From B3-G11 sp036985855 (GTDB lineage Bacteria > Actinomycetota > Acidimicrobiia > Spongiisociales > UBA5794): DNA of 64,000 nucleotides. The position numbers were made by a program, and so were the translations under genes. Below, in pieces: positions 6,877 through 15,948 of this stretch (positions are counted from its first letter, which is position 1; the number at the start of each line of letters is the position of its first letter). The DNA lies in assembly GCA_036985855.1 (NCBI GenBank), contig BTQL01000005.1:1-64000 (forward strand). The letters run 5' to 3'. The notes beneath the pieces are model-generated. The model had not been told where the DNA came from. It worked only from the letters and a program-made list of their open reading frames with translations, and searched no databases.

Positions 6877-8261
6877 GAGACAGGGCTCCCCTCGAGATAG
6901 TGCGGTGCCCCACGGGATATCTCGACACGGAAGGTGGTGCCGGGCTCCCATGAGCCGGCGACGTGGACGAGCCGGTTTCCACGCGTGCGGGTAGTAGCAA
7001 CCGCAGGGTCGCGTTTGGACGGCCCTTCGACCATGACCTCGAACGTCCGCCCAACTTGTTCCCTGTTGCACTCATAGGTGATGCGATTCTGTAGTTCGAC
7101 AAGTCGGTCGAACCTCGCCTGTACGACGTCAGGTGCAATCTGACCATCCATCTCGGCAGCGGGTGTTCCGGGTCGCGGGGAGAATTGGAACATGAACGCG
7201 TTGTCGAACCGTGCTTGCGCGATCACCTCGAGCGTGCGCTCGAAGTCCTCTTCTGTCTCTCCCGGAAATCCCACGATGACATCCGTCGACGCTGCAAGGT
7301 CGGGGACGATGGATCGCATCATCGCGAGCTTTTCAAGGAATCGCTCAGCGGTGTATCCGCGGTGCATGGCCGCGAGCACGCTGTCCGATCCTGATTGCAG
7401 CGGGAAATGGATCTGCTCACACACCGCCTCGGTCTCTGCCATCGCCAAGGCCACATCCTCGCGAAAGTCCTTTGGATGGGGACTCGTGTAACGGATCCTT
7501 TCGATGCCCTTGACAGTGCCGACTCGGCGGAGAAGGTCGGAGAAGAGTGGTTTGCGACCGTTCAGGTCGAGATCGCGGCCGTACGAGTTCACGTTCTGAC
7601 CAAGCAGCGTGATCTCCTTGACGCCCTGGGTGGCGAGCGCCTCGATCTCCCTGACGATGTCACCCGGTCGGCGAGATATCTCCGCACCACGAACGATCGG
7701 GACGATGCAAAACGTACATGAGTTGTTGCATCCGATCGTGATCGTGACCCATGCCGAGTGTTCGGACTCCCTGTGCACAGGCAGCCCACTCGGGATGTCT
7801 CGGGCTGATGCGGTCTCGTCCCAGATCTCGGTTACGGGACCCCATTCAGCGGCTTGATCGAGCAGGTCGACGACCCTGTGGACATTGTGCGTGCCGAACA
7901 CCACATCGACCCATCCGGCCCGTTCCTGGATCATGTCGCGCTCTTTCTGCGCAGCGCATCCCCCTACGGCGATTGTGAGGTTCGGGTTCGCCATCTTGTC
8001 TCGCTTGAGGGAGCCGAGATATCCGTACAGCTTCGTGTCTGCGTTCTCACGAATCGTGCAGGTGTTGAGCACGATGAGGTCTGCGTCTGCAGCGGCATCG
8101 GTGGCGATCATGCCATCGCTCTCGAGAAGGCCGGCGATCCGTTCCGAGTCGTGTTCATTCATCTGACATCCGAACGTGCGGATGAAATAACGCTGACCTT
8201 CACGGGTGCGCGGTCGAACCTCTTTGATGCCAGGCATTCCGAGCATGACGGATTGGGTCAT
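6873..8261 (-). CDS. miaB: tRNA-2-methylthio-N6-dimethylallyladenosine synthase
   Basis: Radical-SAM methylthiotransferase acting on i6A37 of tRNA. The 462 residues comprise an N-terminal UPF0004 domain (FIRTFGCQMNEHDSE, NTCTIRENA, GGCAAQ supplying three cluster cysteines), the radical-SAM core with the CxxxCxxC motif in GCNNSCTFCIVP, and a C-terminal TRAM domain. It is coupled by a 4-base overlap to miaA. MiaB is distinguished from RimO (13065-14381) by CTFCIVP and FPLQSGS. Confidence 0.96.
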   Translation of the reverse strand: MTQSVMLGMPGIKEVRPRTREGQRYFIRTFGCQMNEHDSERIAGLLESDGMIATDAAADADLIVLNTCTIRENADTKLYGYLGSLKRDKMANPNLTIAVGGCAAQKERDMIQERAGWVDVVFGTHNVHRVVDLLDQAAEWGPVTEIWDETASARDIPSGLPVHRESEHSAWVTITIGCNNSCTFCIVPIVRGAEISRRPGDIVREIEALATQGVKEITLLGQNVNSYGRDLDLNGRKPLFSDLLRRVGTVKGIERIRYTSPHPKDFREDVALAMAETEAVCEQIHFPLQSGSDSVLAAMHRGYTAERFLEKLAMMRSIVPDLAASTDVIVGFPGETEEDFERTLEVIAQARFDNAFMFQFSPRPGTPAAEMDGQIAPDVVQARFDRLVELQNRITYECNREQVGRTFEVMVEGPSKRDPAVATTRTRGNRLVHVAGSWEPGTTFRVEISRGAPHYLEGSPVS

Positions 8262-8275
8262 GATGTCCCATCGGC

Positions 8276-9802
8276 TCAGCGGGCGTAGTCCTTCGCCCGG
8301 TATTCACGGATGACCGTGACCTCGATCTGACCGGGGTACTGTAGGTCGTCCTCCAGTTTTCTCGCTATGGACCGCGCGAGCGATTTGGAGGCCATGTCAT
8401 CGAGCATGCCCGGATCTACAACGACCCTCACTTCTCTACCGGCCTGCAATGCGAATGCACGTTCCACACCGTCGAACTCCATCGCAATGGCTTCGAGACG
8501 CTCGAGCCTGCGTACGTATGAGTCAAGGGCCTCCCGCCTCGCTCCCGGGCGAGCAGCAGACACCGCGTCCGCCGCCTGAACAAGCACCGCGGTGAGGGTG
8601 CGCGGCTCGACCTCATTGTGATGCGCCTCGATCGCATGCACGACCGCCGGATCTTCGCCAAACCTGCGGGCGATCTCCGCACCGATGAGAGCATGGGAAC
8701 CGCCGACCTCGTGGCTCACCGCCTTGCCGATGTCGTGGAGGAAGGCAGACCGCTTCACCTCGAGTTCGTCTACTCCGAGCTCCGCGGCCAGCATCCCGGC
8801 GATATGGGCGGATTCCACCAGATGATTGAGCACGTTCTGGCCGTAACTGCTGCGATATTTCAATCGACCGAGAAGGGTCACGAGCTCGGGATGGATCCGG
8901 GTGAGGCCGACGTCGAGCATCGCCCACTCGCCTGCGTCCTTGATGGACTGCTCCACCTCGTCTTGTGCCTTGGCGCAGGCCTCCTCGATCGACGTGGGAT
9001 GAATCCGCCCATCCTCCACGAGGCGCGTCAGCGCCAGTCGCGCGACCTCTCTGCGCACGGGGTCGAACGTAGAAACAGAAACGGCCTCTGGTGTGTCGTC
9101 CACGATCAGGTCGACGCCGGCAACGGCCTCGAACGTTCGGATATTGCGGCCGTCCCGCCCGATAATGCGACCCTTCATGTCGTCCGACGGCAGGGGGACG
9201 GTAGACATCGTCGTCTCGGCTACGACCTCTGAGGCAAACCGCTGGATCACACCGGCGAGGATCCTCCGTGAACGTCTCGAGGCTTCTTCTCTGGCCCGTG
9301 TCTCGATGTCACGCACGAGCACCATCGCATCGCGTCTGGCTTCGTCTTCAACCTTCTGGAGGAGCTCCTCTTTGGCCTCACGAGAGTCGAAACCTGCAAT
9401 GGCCTCCAGTTCCAACCGTGCCTCCTCCTGTGACCTGGCTGCCTCAGTGGCAGCCTCCTTTGCGACTCGCTCCGTATCGATGAGAAGCTCTTCACGCTGT
9501 GCGAGATTCGCCGCTCGCTGCTCGAGCGTCGCTGCGCGCTGGTCGAGGGTCGAGATCTTCGAGTCGATCTCGACCCGCCGATGCTCGATCGTGGCATCCT
9601 CTCTGTCGCGATAGGTATCTGCGAGTGTGCGGGCGTCTTCCTCTGCTCGCACGAGAATCCGCTGCGCATCCATCCGGGCGTCGGCGAGAACGTCCTCGGG
9701 AGCGGGCGGCGTTTTGACGAATCTGCGACCGATCAGTAGCCCTCCGAGAAAGATTCCCGTCAATACCAGCCCGGGTATGAGCAGGCTGAGCATCTGTTCC
9801 AT
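8276..9802 (-). CDS. rny: Ribonuclease Y
   Basis: Membrane-anchored endoribonuclease that starts mRNA decay. It has 508 residues: an N-terminal membrane helix (LLIPGLVLTGIFLGGLLIG), a long charged coiled coil to about residue 190, a KH domain (GRIIGRDGRNIRTFEAVAGVD), then an HD domain with FLHDIGKAVSHE and AIEAHHNEVEP metal-binding residues. It lies 14 bases after the start region of miaB and probably heads a rny-miaB-miaA-dapF transcript. The same window also encodes RNase J (20012-21640). Confidence 0.95.
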   Translation of the reverse strand: MEQMLSLLIPGLVLTGIFLGGLLIGRRFVKTPPAPEDVLADARMDAQRILVRAEEDARTLADTYRDREDATIEHRRVEIDSKISTLDQRAATLEQRAANLAQREELLIDTERVAKEAATEAARSQEEARLELEAIAGFDSREAKEELLQKVEDEARRDAMVLVRDIETRAREEASRRSRRILAGVIQRFASEVVAETTMSTVPLPSDDMKGRIIGRDGRNIRTFEAVAGVDLIVDDTPEAVSVSTFDPVRREVARLALTRLVEDGRIHPTSIEEACAKAQDEVEQSIKDAGEWAMLDVGLTRIHPELVTLLGRLKYRSSYGQNVLNHLVESAHIAGMLAAELGVDELEVKRSAFLHDIGKAVSHEVGGSHALIGAEIARRFGEDPAVVHAIEAHHNEVEPRTLTAVLVQAADAVSAARPGARREALDSYVRRLERLEAIAMEFDGVERAFALQAGREVRVVVDPGMLDDMASKSLARSIARKLEDDLQYPGQIEVTVIREYRAKDYAR

Positions 9803-9837
9803 TGCGGTCCTCGTTTCCCCGTCTCCGAAATGAGACG

Positions 9838-9860
9838 TGCCGAGCCCTGCCGGCTCGGCA
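9838..9860 (-). terminator. Hairpin between recA and rny
   Basis: TGCCGAGCC/GGCTCGGCA form a perfect 9-bp stem with a 5-base loop. It lies downstream of recA on its strand but has no clear T tract. It may be a terminator of recA or a structure in the rny leader. Confidence 0.4.
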
Positions 9861-10021
9861 CACGTACGACATATTCGGGTTGGGGCGGTTCCGCCCTATC
9901 TCACCGGGTATCTCGTGTTGAATCGATCACGCTTCGGAATCTCGGGTTTCAGTAGTTTCGTGTGCTTGTGCACTGATCCTACCTCATACCGCTCGGTTCG
10001 GGAACGCGAAAACTGGATTCC

Positions 10022-11083
10022 TCAGGATTCATCTTCAGCGGGGCCGACCTGGGCTTCTTCGGCGTCCGTTTCAGCGTCGTCGTCGTCGATCACTCCAACG
10101 GCGCGCATCACCTGATCCTGGAGTTGCATAGCGAGCTCAGGGTTGTCCTTGAGATATACCTTGGCTTTCTCGCGACCCTGACCAAGCTGATCCCCGTCAT
10201 AGGTGTACCACGCGCCTGCCTTACGAACGATGTTCTGTTCAACAGCGACATCGATCAGGCTGCCTTCTCGTGAGATTCCCTCACCGAACATGATGTCGAA
10301 CTCCGCAAGCCGGAACGGTGGCGCAACCTTGTTCTTGACGATCTTCGTACGTACACGGTTTCCGATGTTCTCCGTACCGACCTTGATCGCCTCGATGCGG
10401 CGGATATCGATCCGCACGCTCGAGTAGAACTTGAGGGCCCTACCACCAGGTGTCGTTTCCGAGCTTCCGAACATGACACCGATCTTCTCACGCAGCTGGT
10501 TGATGAAGATCGCCGTTGTGTCCGAGCGGTTGATCGTGCCTGCGAGCTTCCGCAGCGCCTGGGACATGAGACGAGCCTGGAGCCCCATGTGTGTATCGCC
10601 CATATCTCCTTCGAGTTCCGCACGGGGTACGAGTGCCGCCACAGAGTCGATGACAACGACATCCAGGGCTCCCGACCGAATGAGCATGTCGGCGATTTCC
10701 AGGGCCTGTTCCCCTGTGTCGGGCTGGGAGATCAGTAACTCGTCGATATCGACACCGATGGCCTTCGCATACATCGGATCGAGCGCATGTTCTGCGTCGA
10801 TGAATGCCGCTGCGCCTCCGTTGCGCTGTGCCTCAGCAAGGATGTGGAGAGCAAGTGTCGTCTTTCCGGATGACTCCGGCCCGAAGATCTCAACGATCCG
10901 ACCTCGAGGGACGCCGCCGATGCCAAGAGCAAGGTCGAGAGACAGCGCACCCGTAGGGATCGCAGCGATCTGGCGAATATCATCTGCGCCGAGACGCATG
11001 ATGGCGCCCTTACCGAACTGTCGCTCGATCTGAGCCATCGCCATCTCGAGGTTCTTGTCACGGTCGCTCTGTTCTGGGGCCAT
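10022..11083 (-). CDS. recA: Recombinase RecA
   Basis: ATP-dependent strand-exchange protein and co-protease of LexA. The 353 residues show the Walker A motif GPESSGKTT, the Walker B segment VVIDSVAALVPRAELEGD, loop L1/L2 features (LRKLAGTINRSDTTAIFINQLREKIGVMFG), and an acidic C-terminal tail. GAAAGGGA precedes the ATG. No intein is present and no recX follows, since the next gene is rny. Its promoter carries a LexA box. Confidence 0.98.
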   Translation of the reverse strand: MAPEQSDRDKNLEMAMAQIERQFGKGAIMRLGADDIRQIAAIPTGALSLDLALGIGGVPRGRIVEIFGPESSGKTTLALHILAEAQRNGGAAAFIDAEHALDPMYAKAIGVDIDELLISQPDTGEQALEIADMLIRSGALDVVVIDSVAALVPRAELEGDMGDTHMGLQARLMSQALRKLAGTINRSDTTAIFINQLREKIGVMFGSSETTPGGRALKFYSSVRIDIRRIEAIKVGTENIGNRVRTKIVKNKVAPPFRLAEFDIMFGEGISREGSLIDVAVEQNIVRKAGAWYTYDGDQLGQGREKAKVYLKDNPELAMQLQDQVMRAVGVIDDDDAETDAEEAQVGPAEDES

Positions 11084-11177
11084 CGGGGTTCCCTTTCATC
11101 GATTGCCGTCAAGGTACCGAGTGTCTGTGACAGATTACGCCGCAAATCACACGGATGGCATTCACTGTTTCGCTCAC

Positions 11178-11206
11178 AGACTAACCGAACAGGTGTTCGA
11201 TGTCGA
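11178..11206 (-). promoter_or_regulatory. SOS-regulated promoter of recA
   Basis: On the minus strand TCGACA (11206-11201) and TAGTCT (11183-11178) are 17 bases apart. The spacer contains the LexA box CCGAACAGGTGTTCGA (plus strand 11185-11200). The layout is the same as at the LysM gene promoter. The leader to the recA ATG is about 90 bases. Confidence 0.7.
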
Positions 11207-11233
11207 GGATATCGAACCTTTGGGCCGTTCTCT

Positions 11234-11274
11234 GGGCTGAAGACCGGACCCAGTGCGGTCTGGAACCCTGGGTT
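11234..11274 (+). repeat. Copy A of a 41-bp intergenic repeat
   Basis: This 41-base segment matches 25998-26038 at 36 of 41 positions in the same orientation. The best conserved part is the last 14 bases, which contain the near palindrome AACCCTGGGTT. It lies between thpR and the recA promoter. See copy B. Confidence 0.7.
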
Positions 11275-11278
11275 TCGA

Positions 11279-11830
11279 TCACGGGAGGGGGAGGCTGTCG
11301 ACGGGCTCGTAGCGGATGCCGTCCGTGTTTCGGCGAGTACGGAACAGGGTGACGGCACGAACACCGATGCGCACGCGGAAGTCATCCCATGATTGGAACG
11401 TGTGACTCACATCGACCGCAGGTCGGGCTCTCGTCAGGGTCAGGTGCGGTACATAGGGTCGATCCTCTGGTTCGAAACCGACGGCCACCGCAGCGTCGTC
11501 ACACCACACTGCCAAACGATCGAGCAGACCCGCCTCGTCTTCGATGGTGACAAAGAGAACACCCGCCTTCGCGAGCCTTGGGAACGCATCAAGTCCCATG
11601 CCCCACACGGTTCCCTTTTCCATGTCGTTCGTGTCCGAGAGCTGATGCATGATCCGTTCGGCCTGCGTGTCGGTGCATTCCCCCAGAAATCGAAGGGTGA
11701 TGTGCCAGTTCACCGGAGGGGTCTTTCGTCCCGGCAACCGTCGTCCAGGGTTCGCAGCCGTCAGTGCTGCCGCAAGCATGTGCCGCTCGTCCGTGTTGAG
11801 GTCGACCGCGAGGAACGCGTGGTCACTCAC
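11279..11830 (-). CDS. thpR: RNA 2',3'-cyclic phosphodiesterase (LigT/2H family)
   Basis: Opens 2',3'-cyclic phosphates of RNA. The 183-residue length is typical of the 2H phosphoesterase family. The two catalytic HxT motifs are His43-Ile-Thr45 (NWHITLRFLGE) and His129-Leu-Thr131 (PHLTLTRAR). It starts with GTG overlapping the cinA stop by 4 bases (GTGA), so it is translationally coupled to cinA. The physiological substrate in bacteria is not settled. Confidence 0.9.
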   Translation of the reverse strand: MSDHAFLAVDLNTDERHMLAAALTAANPGRRLPGRKTPPVNWHITLRFLGECTDTQAERIMHQLSDTNDMEKGTVWGMGLDAFPRLAKAGVLFVTIEDEAGLLDRLAVWCDDAAVAVGFEPEDRPYVPHLTLTRARPAVDVSHTFQSWDDFRVRIGVRAVTLFRTRRNTDGIRYEPVDSLPLP

Positions 11831-13068
11831 GACTCGAGGATCGCCATACGGACCAGATGCAGCGCTGCGGTTGCGGTGTACGCCCTGACGCGTTCCCTGT
11901 CACCAGGCAGGTGCAACGTACGCACCGATGAGTAACCGGGGGTCGTCACGGCGACGATCATCGTGCCGACCGGCTGCTCGAGAGGTTCCGGGCCGGCCGA
12001 ACCGGTGACGGCTACCGCGACATCGACGGCGAGAAGGGATCGCGCTCCCTCGGCCATGGCCTGCGCCGTGGCTTCCGATACAACGCCGTGCTCGTTGATC
12101 GTCGCTTCCGGAACGCCGAGGATGCTCGACTTCAGATCCGATGCATACGCCACGACCGAGCCGCGGAAAGTGGCGCTCGCGCCGGGGAGGCTGGTGAGTC
12201 GCCTACCGACGAGACCTCCCGTCGCGGACTCCGCCGTGCCGATCGTCCACCCACGCGACTCGAGCTCTGTGCGGATAACGCGTTCGATCGTCTCGTCATC
12301 CGACCCGAAGATTCGCTCCCCGATTCGATCTCTCACCTCGGCCTCCACAGGGGCAATCAAGGAACGAGCCTCGTCATCGGACTCGGCAAGCGCCGTGATC
12401 CGGATCTTGATCTCACCCGCAGACGCGAGAAAGGCGATCGTCGGATTCTCAGACCTGTCGAAGAGTTCTTGCAGCTCCTCCCCCACTTTGGCTTCTGACA
12501 TCCCCCAGCTGCGAAGCACTCTGCTGACGACCACCCGACCGTCGCCCTCCTCGTCGCGCAGGGATGGCAGAACGAAGTCGTCGACCATCGCGAGCATCTC
12601 CTGTGGCACGCCGGGAAGCGCAAAGATCCAACAGTCGTCCACCTCGATCCGGAATCCTGGCGCCGAACCCTTGGCGTTGGCAATGATGTCCGCTCCCTCC
12701 GGCCTGAACGCCTGTCTCAGGTTCGATTCGGGAAACGGACGGTCGGGCCAAAGCCTGGTCCATCGCTCCCTGAGGACATGCTCATAGCTCTCGTCATACA
12801 CGAGCGGTACCCCTGCAATTGCTGCCACAGCGTCACGCGTGATGTCATCCGCTGTAGGACCGATGCCTCCGGTGATGATGAGCGCATCGGAGCGAGCGAC
12901 CGCGTTTCGAATGGCCGATTCCATGCGTGCGGCATTGTCGCCGACAACACTCTGGTTCAGGTGGGTGAACCCGCTGTCGGCCAGTCGGGTAGCGATGTTC
13001 TTGGCATTCGTGTTCGTGATCTGGCCGAGCAGAAGCTCCGTGCCGACGGCAAGTGTTTCGACAATCAC
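11827..13068 (-). CDS. cinA: CinA: ADP-ribose pyrophosphatase / NMN deamidase
   Basis: Two-domain enzyme of pyridine nucleotide recycling. The N-terminal COG1058/MoeA-like domain (VGTELLLGQITNTNAKNIA, ITGGIGPTADDITRDA) occupies about residues 1-250. The C-terminal PncC-type NMN amidohydrolase domain (GTAESATGGLVGRRLTSLPGAS, VAVTGSAGPEP) fills the rest. At 413 residues it is full length. The GTG start overlaps rimO by 4 bases. In several bacteria cinA neighbours recA, as here. Confidence 0.95.
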   Translation of the reverse strand: MIVETLAVGTELLLGQITNTNAKNIATRLADSGFTHLNQSVVGDNAARMESAIRNAVARSDALIITGGIGPTADDITRDAVAAIAGVPLVYDESYEHVLRERWTRLWPDRPFPESNLRQAFRPEGADIIANAKGSAPGFRIEVDDCWIFALPGVPQEMLAMVDDFVLPSLRDEEGDGRVVVSRVLRSWGMSEAKVGEELQELFDRSENPTIAFLASAGEIKIRITALAESDDEARSLIAPVEAEVRDRIGERIFGSDDETIERVIRTELESRGWTIGTAESATGGLVGRRLTSLPGASATFRGSVVAYASDLKSSILGVPEATINEHGVVSEATAQAMAEGARSLLAVDVAVAVTGSAGPEPLEQPVGTMIVAVTTPGYSSVRTLHLPGDRERVRAYTATAALHLVRMAILES

Positions 13069-14381
13069 TGCGGCACCACCGTTGCGGAGAGGTCGGTGCC
13101 GTATGCACCATCGATCGTGGCCGTGACCCAGTCCCCGGTGTCACCCTTGTCGAGCAGGATCATCCCGTCGATCTCGGGGGCTTCGCGATATGATCGGCCA
13201 ACAGCACGACCGCCCTCGACCTGATCGATCAAGATCTGCAGGGTTCGGCCAACCGTTGCCGCGTTCTTTGCGGCCGTGATGTCATCCTGGATTTCCTGGA
13301 GGTGGCGCATGCGTTCGTTGATCTCTTCGGTTGGGACCTGACCTGGCATCGTTGCGGCATCGGTGCCGTCTTCGGCCGAGTACGGAAAGAAACCTGCCCA
13401 GTCGAGCTGTGCCTCCCTGAGGAACTCTGCAAGACCGTCAACAGCATCCTCGTCTTCGCCCGGATATCCCACGATGAAACTCGATCGAGTTGCAGCATCC
13501 GGGGCCGCGCTCCTGATGCGATCGATCAGTTCGAGATGTTGAGCGCCACTCCCCGGCCTGCGCATCGAGCGAAGCAGAGCGGCAGATGCGTGTTGCAATG
13601 AGAGATCGAAATAGTTCGCGATGGTTGGATGACCAACCATGATGTCGATGAGCCCCCGGCGGATCTCTCTCGGATACAGGTAGTAGAGACGCAAGCGCCC
13701 GAGTCCCTCGATCGAGCCAGAGCGCTCGACAAGCTGCTCGATCGCACCCGATCCGTTGTCCCTTCCGTAGGCAGCGAGATCCTGGGCCACGAGGACGATC
13801 TCCTGTACGCCGAGCCCGACGAGACCCTCGATCTCGGCGACGATGCTGTCACCTGAACGGGAACGCTGCCTCCCTCGGATGAGCGGGATGGCACAGAAGG
13901 CGCATGTCTTGTCGCAACCCTCCGCGATCTTGACGTAAGCGTACGGAGTGGATGGAGTTGGTCGTTTCACTATGTCGAGGATGTCCATGTGGGATCGGCG
14001 GAAAGCCGAGAACTCAACGGGTTGCCATCCGGTCAGGGTGTCGAGATCGTCGACAAGTTCCGGATATCGGCTCAGGCCGATCACTGCATCGGCCTCCGGC
14101 AGCGCCTCGATCAGTTCCTGTTCGTACCGTTGGGCCATGCAACCCATGACGACGAGCTTGGCGTCATCACGCTTCGCTTCCGCGACGGCAAGGATCGTGT
14201 CGATGGACTCCCTCCGGGCCTCCTCGATGAACGCACACGTATTCACCATCACCACGTCGGCTGTTTCGGGATCCGGCGCATGGCTGTAGCCGGATTCACC
14301 GAGCACGGCGGTGATCTTGTCGGAATCAACCTGGTTCTTGGAGCAGCCGAGTGTTGTCAGCCAGACGGTGGGTGCGGACAT
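13065..14381 (-). CDS. rimO: Ribosomal protein S12 methylthiotransferase
   Basis: Radical-SAM enzyme that methylthiolates an aspartate of ribosomal protein S12. The 438 residues have the N-terminal cysteine domain (LTTLGCSKNQVDSDKI, NTCAFIEEA, MGCMAQRY), the radical-SAM motif CDKTCAFCAIP, LYYLYPREI, YFDLSLQHAS, and a C-terminal TRAM domain. CSKNxVDS and the Leu-Gln-His-Ala-Ser sequence separate it from MiaB. It is the first gene of rimO-cinA-thpR, all joined by 4-base overlaps. Confidence 0.96.
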   Translation of the reverse strand: MSAPTVWLTTLGCSKNQVDSDKITAVLGESGYSHAPDPETADVVMVNTCAFIEEARRESIDTILAVAEAKRDDAKLVVMGCMAQRYEQELIEALPEADAVIGLSRYPELVDDLDTLTGWQPVEFSAFRRSHMDILDIVKRPTPSTPYAYVKIAEGCDKTCAFCAIPLIRGRQRSRSGDSIVAEIEGLVGLGVQEIVLVAQDLAAYGRDNGSGAIEQLVERSGSIEGLGRLRLYYLYPREIRRGLIDIMVGHPTIANYFDLSLQHASAALLRSMRRPGSGAQHLELIDRIRSAAPDAATRSSFIVGYPGEDEDAVDGLAEFLREAQLDWAGFFPYSAEDGTDAATMPGQVPTEEINERMRHLQEIQDDITAAKNAATVGRTLQILIDQVEGGRAVGRSYREAPEIDGMILLDKGDTGDWVTATIDGAYGTDLSATVVPQ

Positions 14382-14401
14382 GGTGGAAGTGTACGGTGAC
14401 C

Positions 14402-15283
14402 CTATCGGAGGGGAACCATCTCTCCGATTCGTTTGCGGAACTGGATTCGTTCCGTGTAACCGACCGATCGGGCGAGTTCGACGGCCTTGTCCCTATCGCG
14501 CGCAACATCTGACGGCACATGGGCGTCTGACGCAAGGGTGATCGGAACGCGATGGTTGAAGAACCGCTGCAGCAGCGGTTCCGCCGGGTACATCTCTCGT
14601 GCCCGCTGGTACAAGCCCGCGGTCGATACCTCCACTGCGATGCCGCCCCTCGCTGCCGCAACCGCGAGTTCCTCATAGAGATCTGCCGGTTCGTGATCGA
14701 TTCTCAGCCCCTGTTTCTTGATGACATCAGCATGGGCGAGGACATCAAACAGGCCCGATACAGCGAGTTCAGACTCCATGTGGAAGTAGTCCTCATAGGA
14801 CTTGACAGGGCCCCGGCGATCGAACTCGAATGTCTGATCGGGCCCGTCAAGACCCCATGCACCAAGCCAGTGCGTCGAAGCGATCAGGAAGTCGAACGGG
14901 TACGGCTTGAGGAACTCCGCCACAGTCTCGACTGTTTCGGGGAAGAAGTCGACCTCGAGGCCGAGCAACACAGGCAGACCACGGTCCTTGGCATCGACGA
15001 CTGCCTGGACGTATCGATCGAGCGAGAGCACACGCTCGGCCCGCACGAAGGCCTTCGTGTAGTCACGCAGATCCTTCCGTGGATCGGTTTTCCACCACTT
15101 GCCCAGGATCGGCTTGGATTCGACGCACCGATACAGGTGTTCGGTGAATCCGATCTCGTCTACTCCATTCGCCTGCGCGGTGTCTACATAGGCCTCGATG
15201 TGACCGATCGGATACTGGCCGGGCGGCGGCCCTTCCCCTTCGTATGGCCCGTGTTTGTGGAGATGTACGTGGTAGTCGCCCAT
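14402..15283 (-). CDS. PHP-domain phosphatase, histidinol-phosphatase type
   Basis: The 293-residue protein has PHP metal-binding motifs: DYHVHLHKHG at the N terminus, GFTEHLYR, LGLEVDFFPE, ASTHWLGAW, LAHADVIK, and SDAHVPSD near the C terminus. These support a metal-dependent phosphoesterase. The closest named relative is HisK histidinol-phosphatase, but no histidine biosynthesis gene is nearby, so the substrate is uncertain. It ends 20 bases before the start of rimO and may be transcribed with it. Confidence 0.8.
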   Translation of the reverse strand: MGDYHVHLHKHGPYEGEGPPPGQYPIGHIEAYVDTAQANGVDEIGFTEHLYRCVESKPILGKWWKTDPRKDLRDYTKAFVRAERVLSLDRYVQAVVDAKDRGLPVLLGLEVDFFPETVETVAEFLKPYPFDFLIASTHWLGAWGLDGPDQTFEFDRRGPVKSYEDYFHMESELAVSGLFDVLAHADVIKKQGLRIDHEPADLYEELAVAAARGGIAVEVSTAGLYQRAREMYPAEPLLQRFFNHRVPITLASDAHVPSDVARDRDKAVELARSVGYTERIQFRKRIGEMVPLR

Positions 15284-15349
15284 GGGGAGTGACGGTAGTC
15301 CCCCTCTGGTATCAGGCAGCAGTCGTCAGAGAGAGCGACCAAGAGGTCG

Positions 15350-15763
15350 TCAGCCCGCTTCGGGGATGTCAACGCCGCGGTCGATGAGGGTGCCTTTGAT
15401 GACACCGATGCGAGCCTTGATCTTGGGGAGCCCGTGGGCATCGTCGATTGCTTTGTTGATCTTGACACCACCGAGGTTGCCCATCTCAGAGGTCGATGCG
15501 CCGCCACTCCCGGCTTGCACAACGAGGTCGATTCGCATCGCTTCGATCGACTTCATCCGGCCCCTGAGTCCACCGAGCTCTCTGAGCAGGTCCTCGTCTG
15601 TGCGGTCTGAGTCGATCATCTGGGCGTAACCCGCCGCTTCGTCACGAAGGTGGTCTCGCTCTTTCAGCAACTCGTACTTCTCTGCAAATGCGTCGTCGGG
15701 GAGGTCAAGCAGCCGTCTCTGGACATCGGCGAGCTTGGCAGTGATATCGGTTGTATCAGGCAT
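15350..15763 (-). CDS. Small helical protein of unknown function (paralogue of 37395-37808)
   Basis: A 137-residue soluble protein. The N-terminal half is predicted coiled coil (KYELLKERDHLRDEAAGYA), followed by a Gly-rich hinge and a C-terminal helix, KIKARIGVIKGTLIDRGVD. It resembles the 137-residue product of 37395-37808 (ELVQQRDQLRADARVLA, INRKIAQDHAEEI). Its tail resembles the 71-residue protein at 52411-52626 (IKARIARLRAVLSDRGIE). I do not recognise a named family and give no function. Confidence 0.7.
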   Translation of the reverse strand: MPDTTDITAKLADVQRRLLDLPDDAFAEKYELLKERDHLRDEAAGYAQMIDSDRTDEDLLRELGGLRGRMKSIEAMRIDLVVQAGSGGASTSEMGNLGGVKINKAIDDAHGLPKIKARIGVIKGTLIDRGVDIPEAG

Positions 15764-15905
15764 GCGGCGACGCTACCACCCCAGAGGTGATTCGAGGAGG
15801 CAAATCTCGAGTGCGCCTCATGCATCCGGGTGCATCGAACGCATCGTCTGGCCCGACAACTTGTGCCACACCGATCGCTGTGGCTCGATCGCGAACGGCT
15901 CGTCC

Positions 15906-15933
15906 ACCGTCTACTGTCTACCGTCAACGGTCT
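15906..15933. repeat. Four degenerate heptamers upstream of the acyl-CoA ligase
   Basis: ACCGTCT ACTGTCT ACCGTCA ACGGTCT run head to tail just before the ribosome binding site region. A similar 7-base periodic run lies at 40959-40986 on the other strand. Confidence 0.6.
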
Positions 15934-15948
15934 AGTGAGGTTTCCGCT

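Noticed and set aside
6032..7147. A 371-residue minus-strand frame overlapping miaA and miaB
   Set aside because: It runs out of frame through the conserved miaA P-loop and the miaB TRAM domain and has no family motif.
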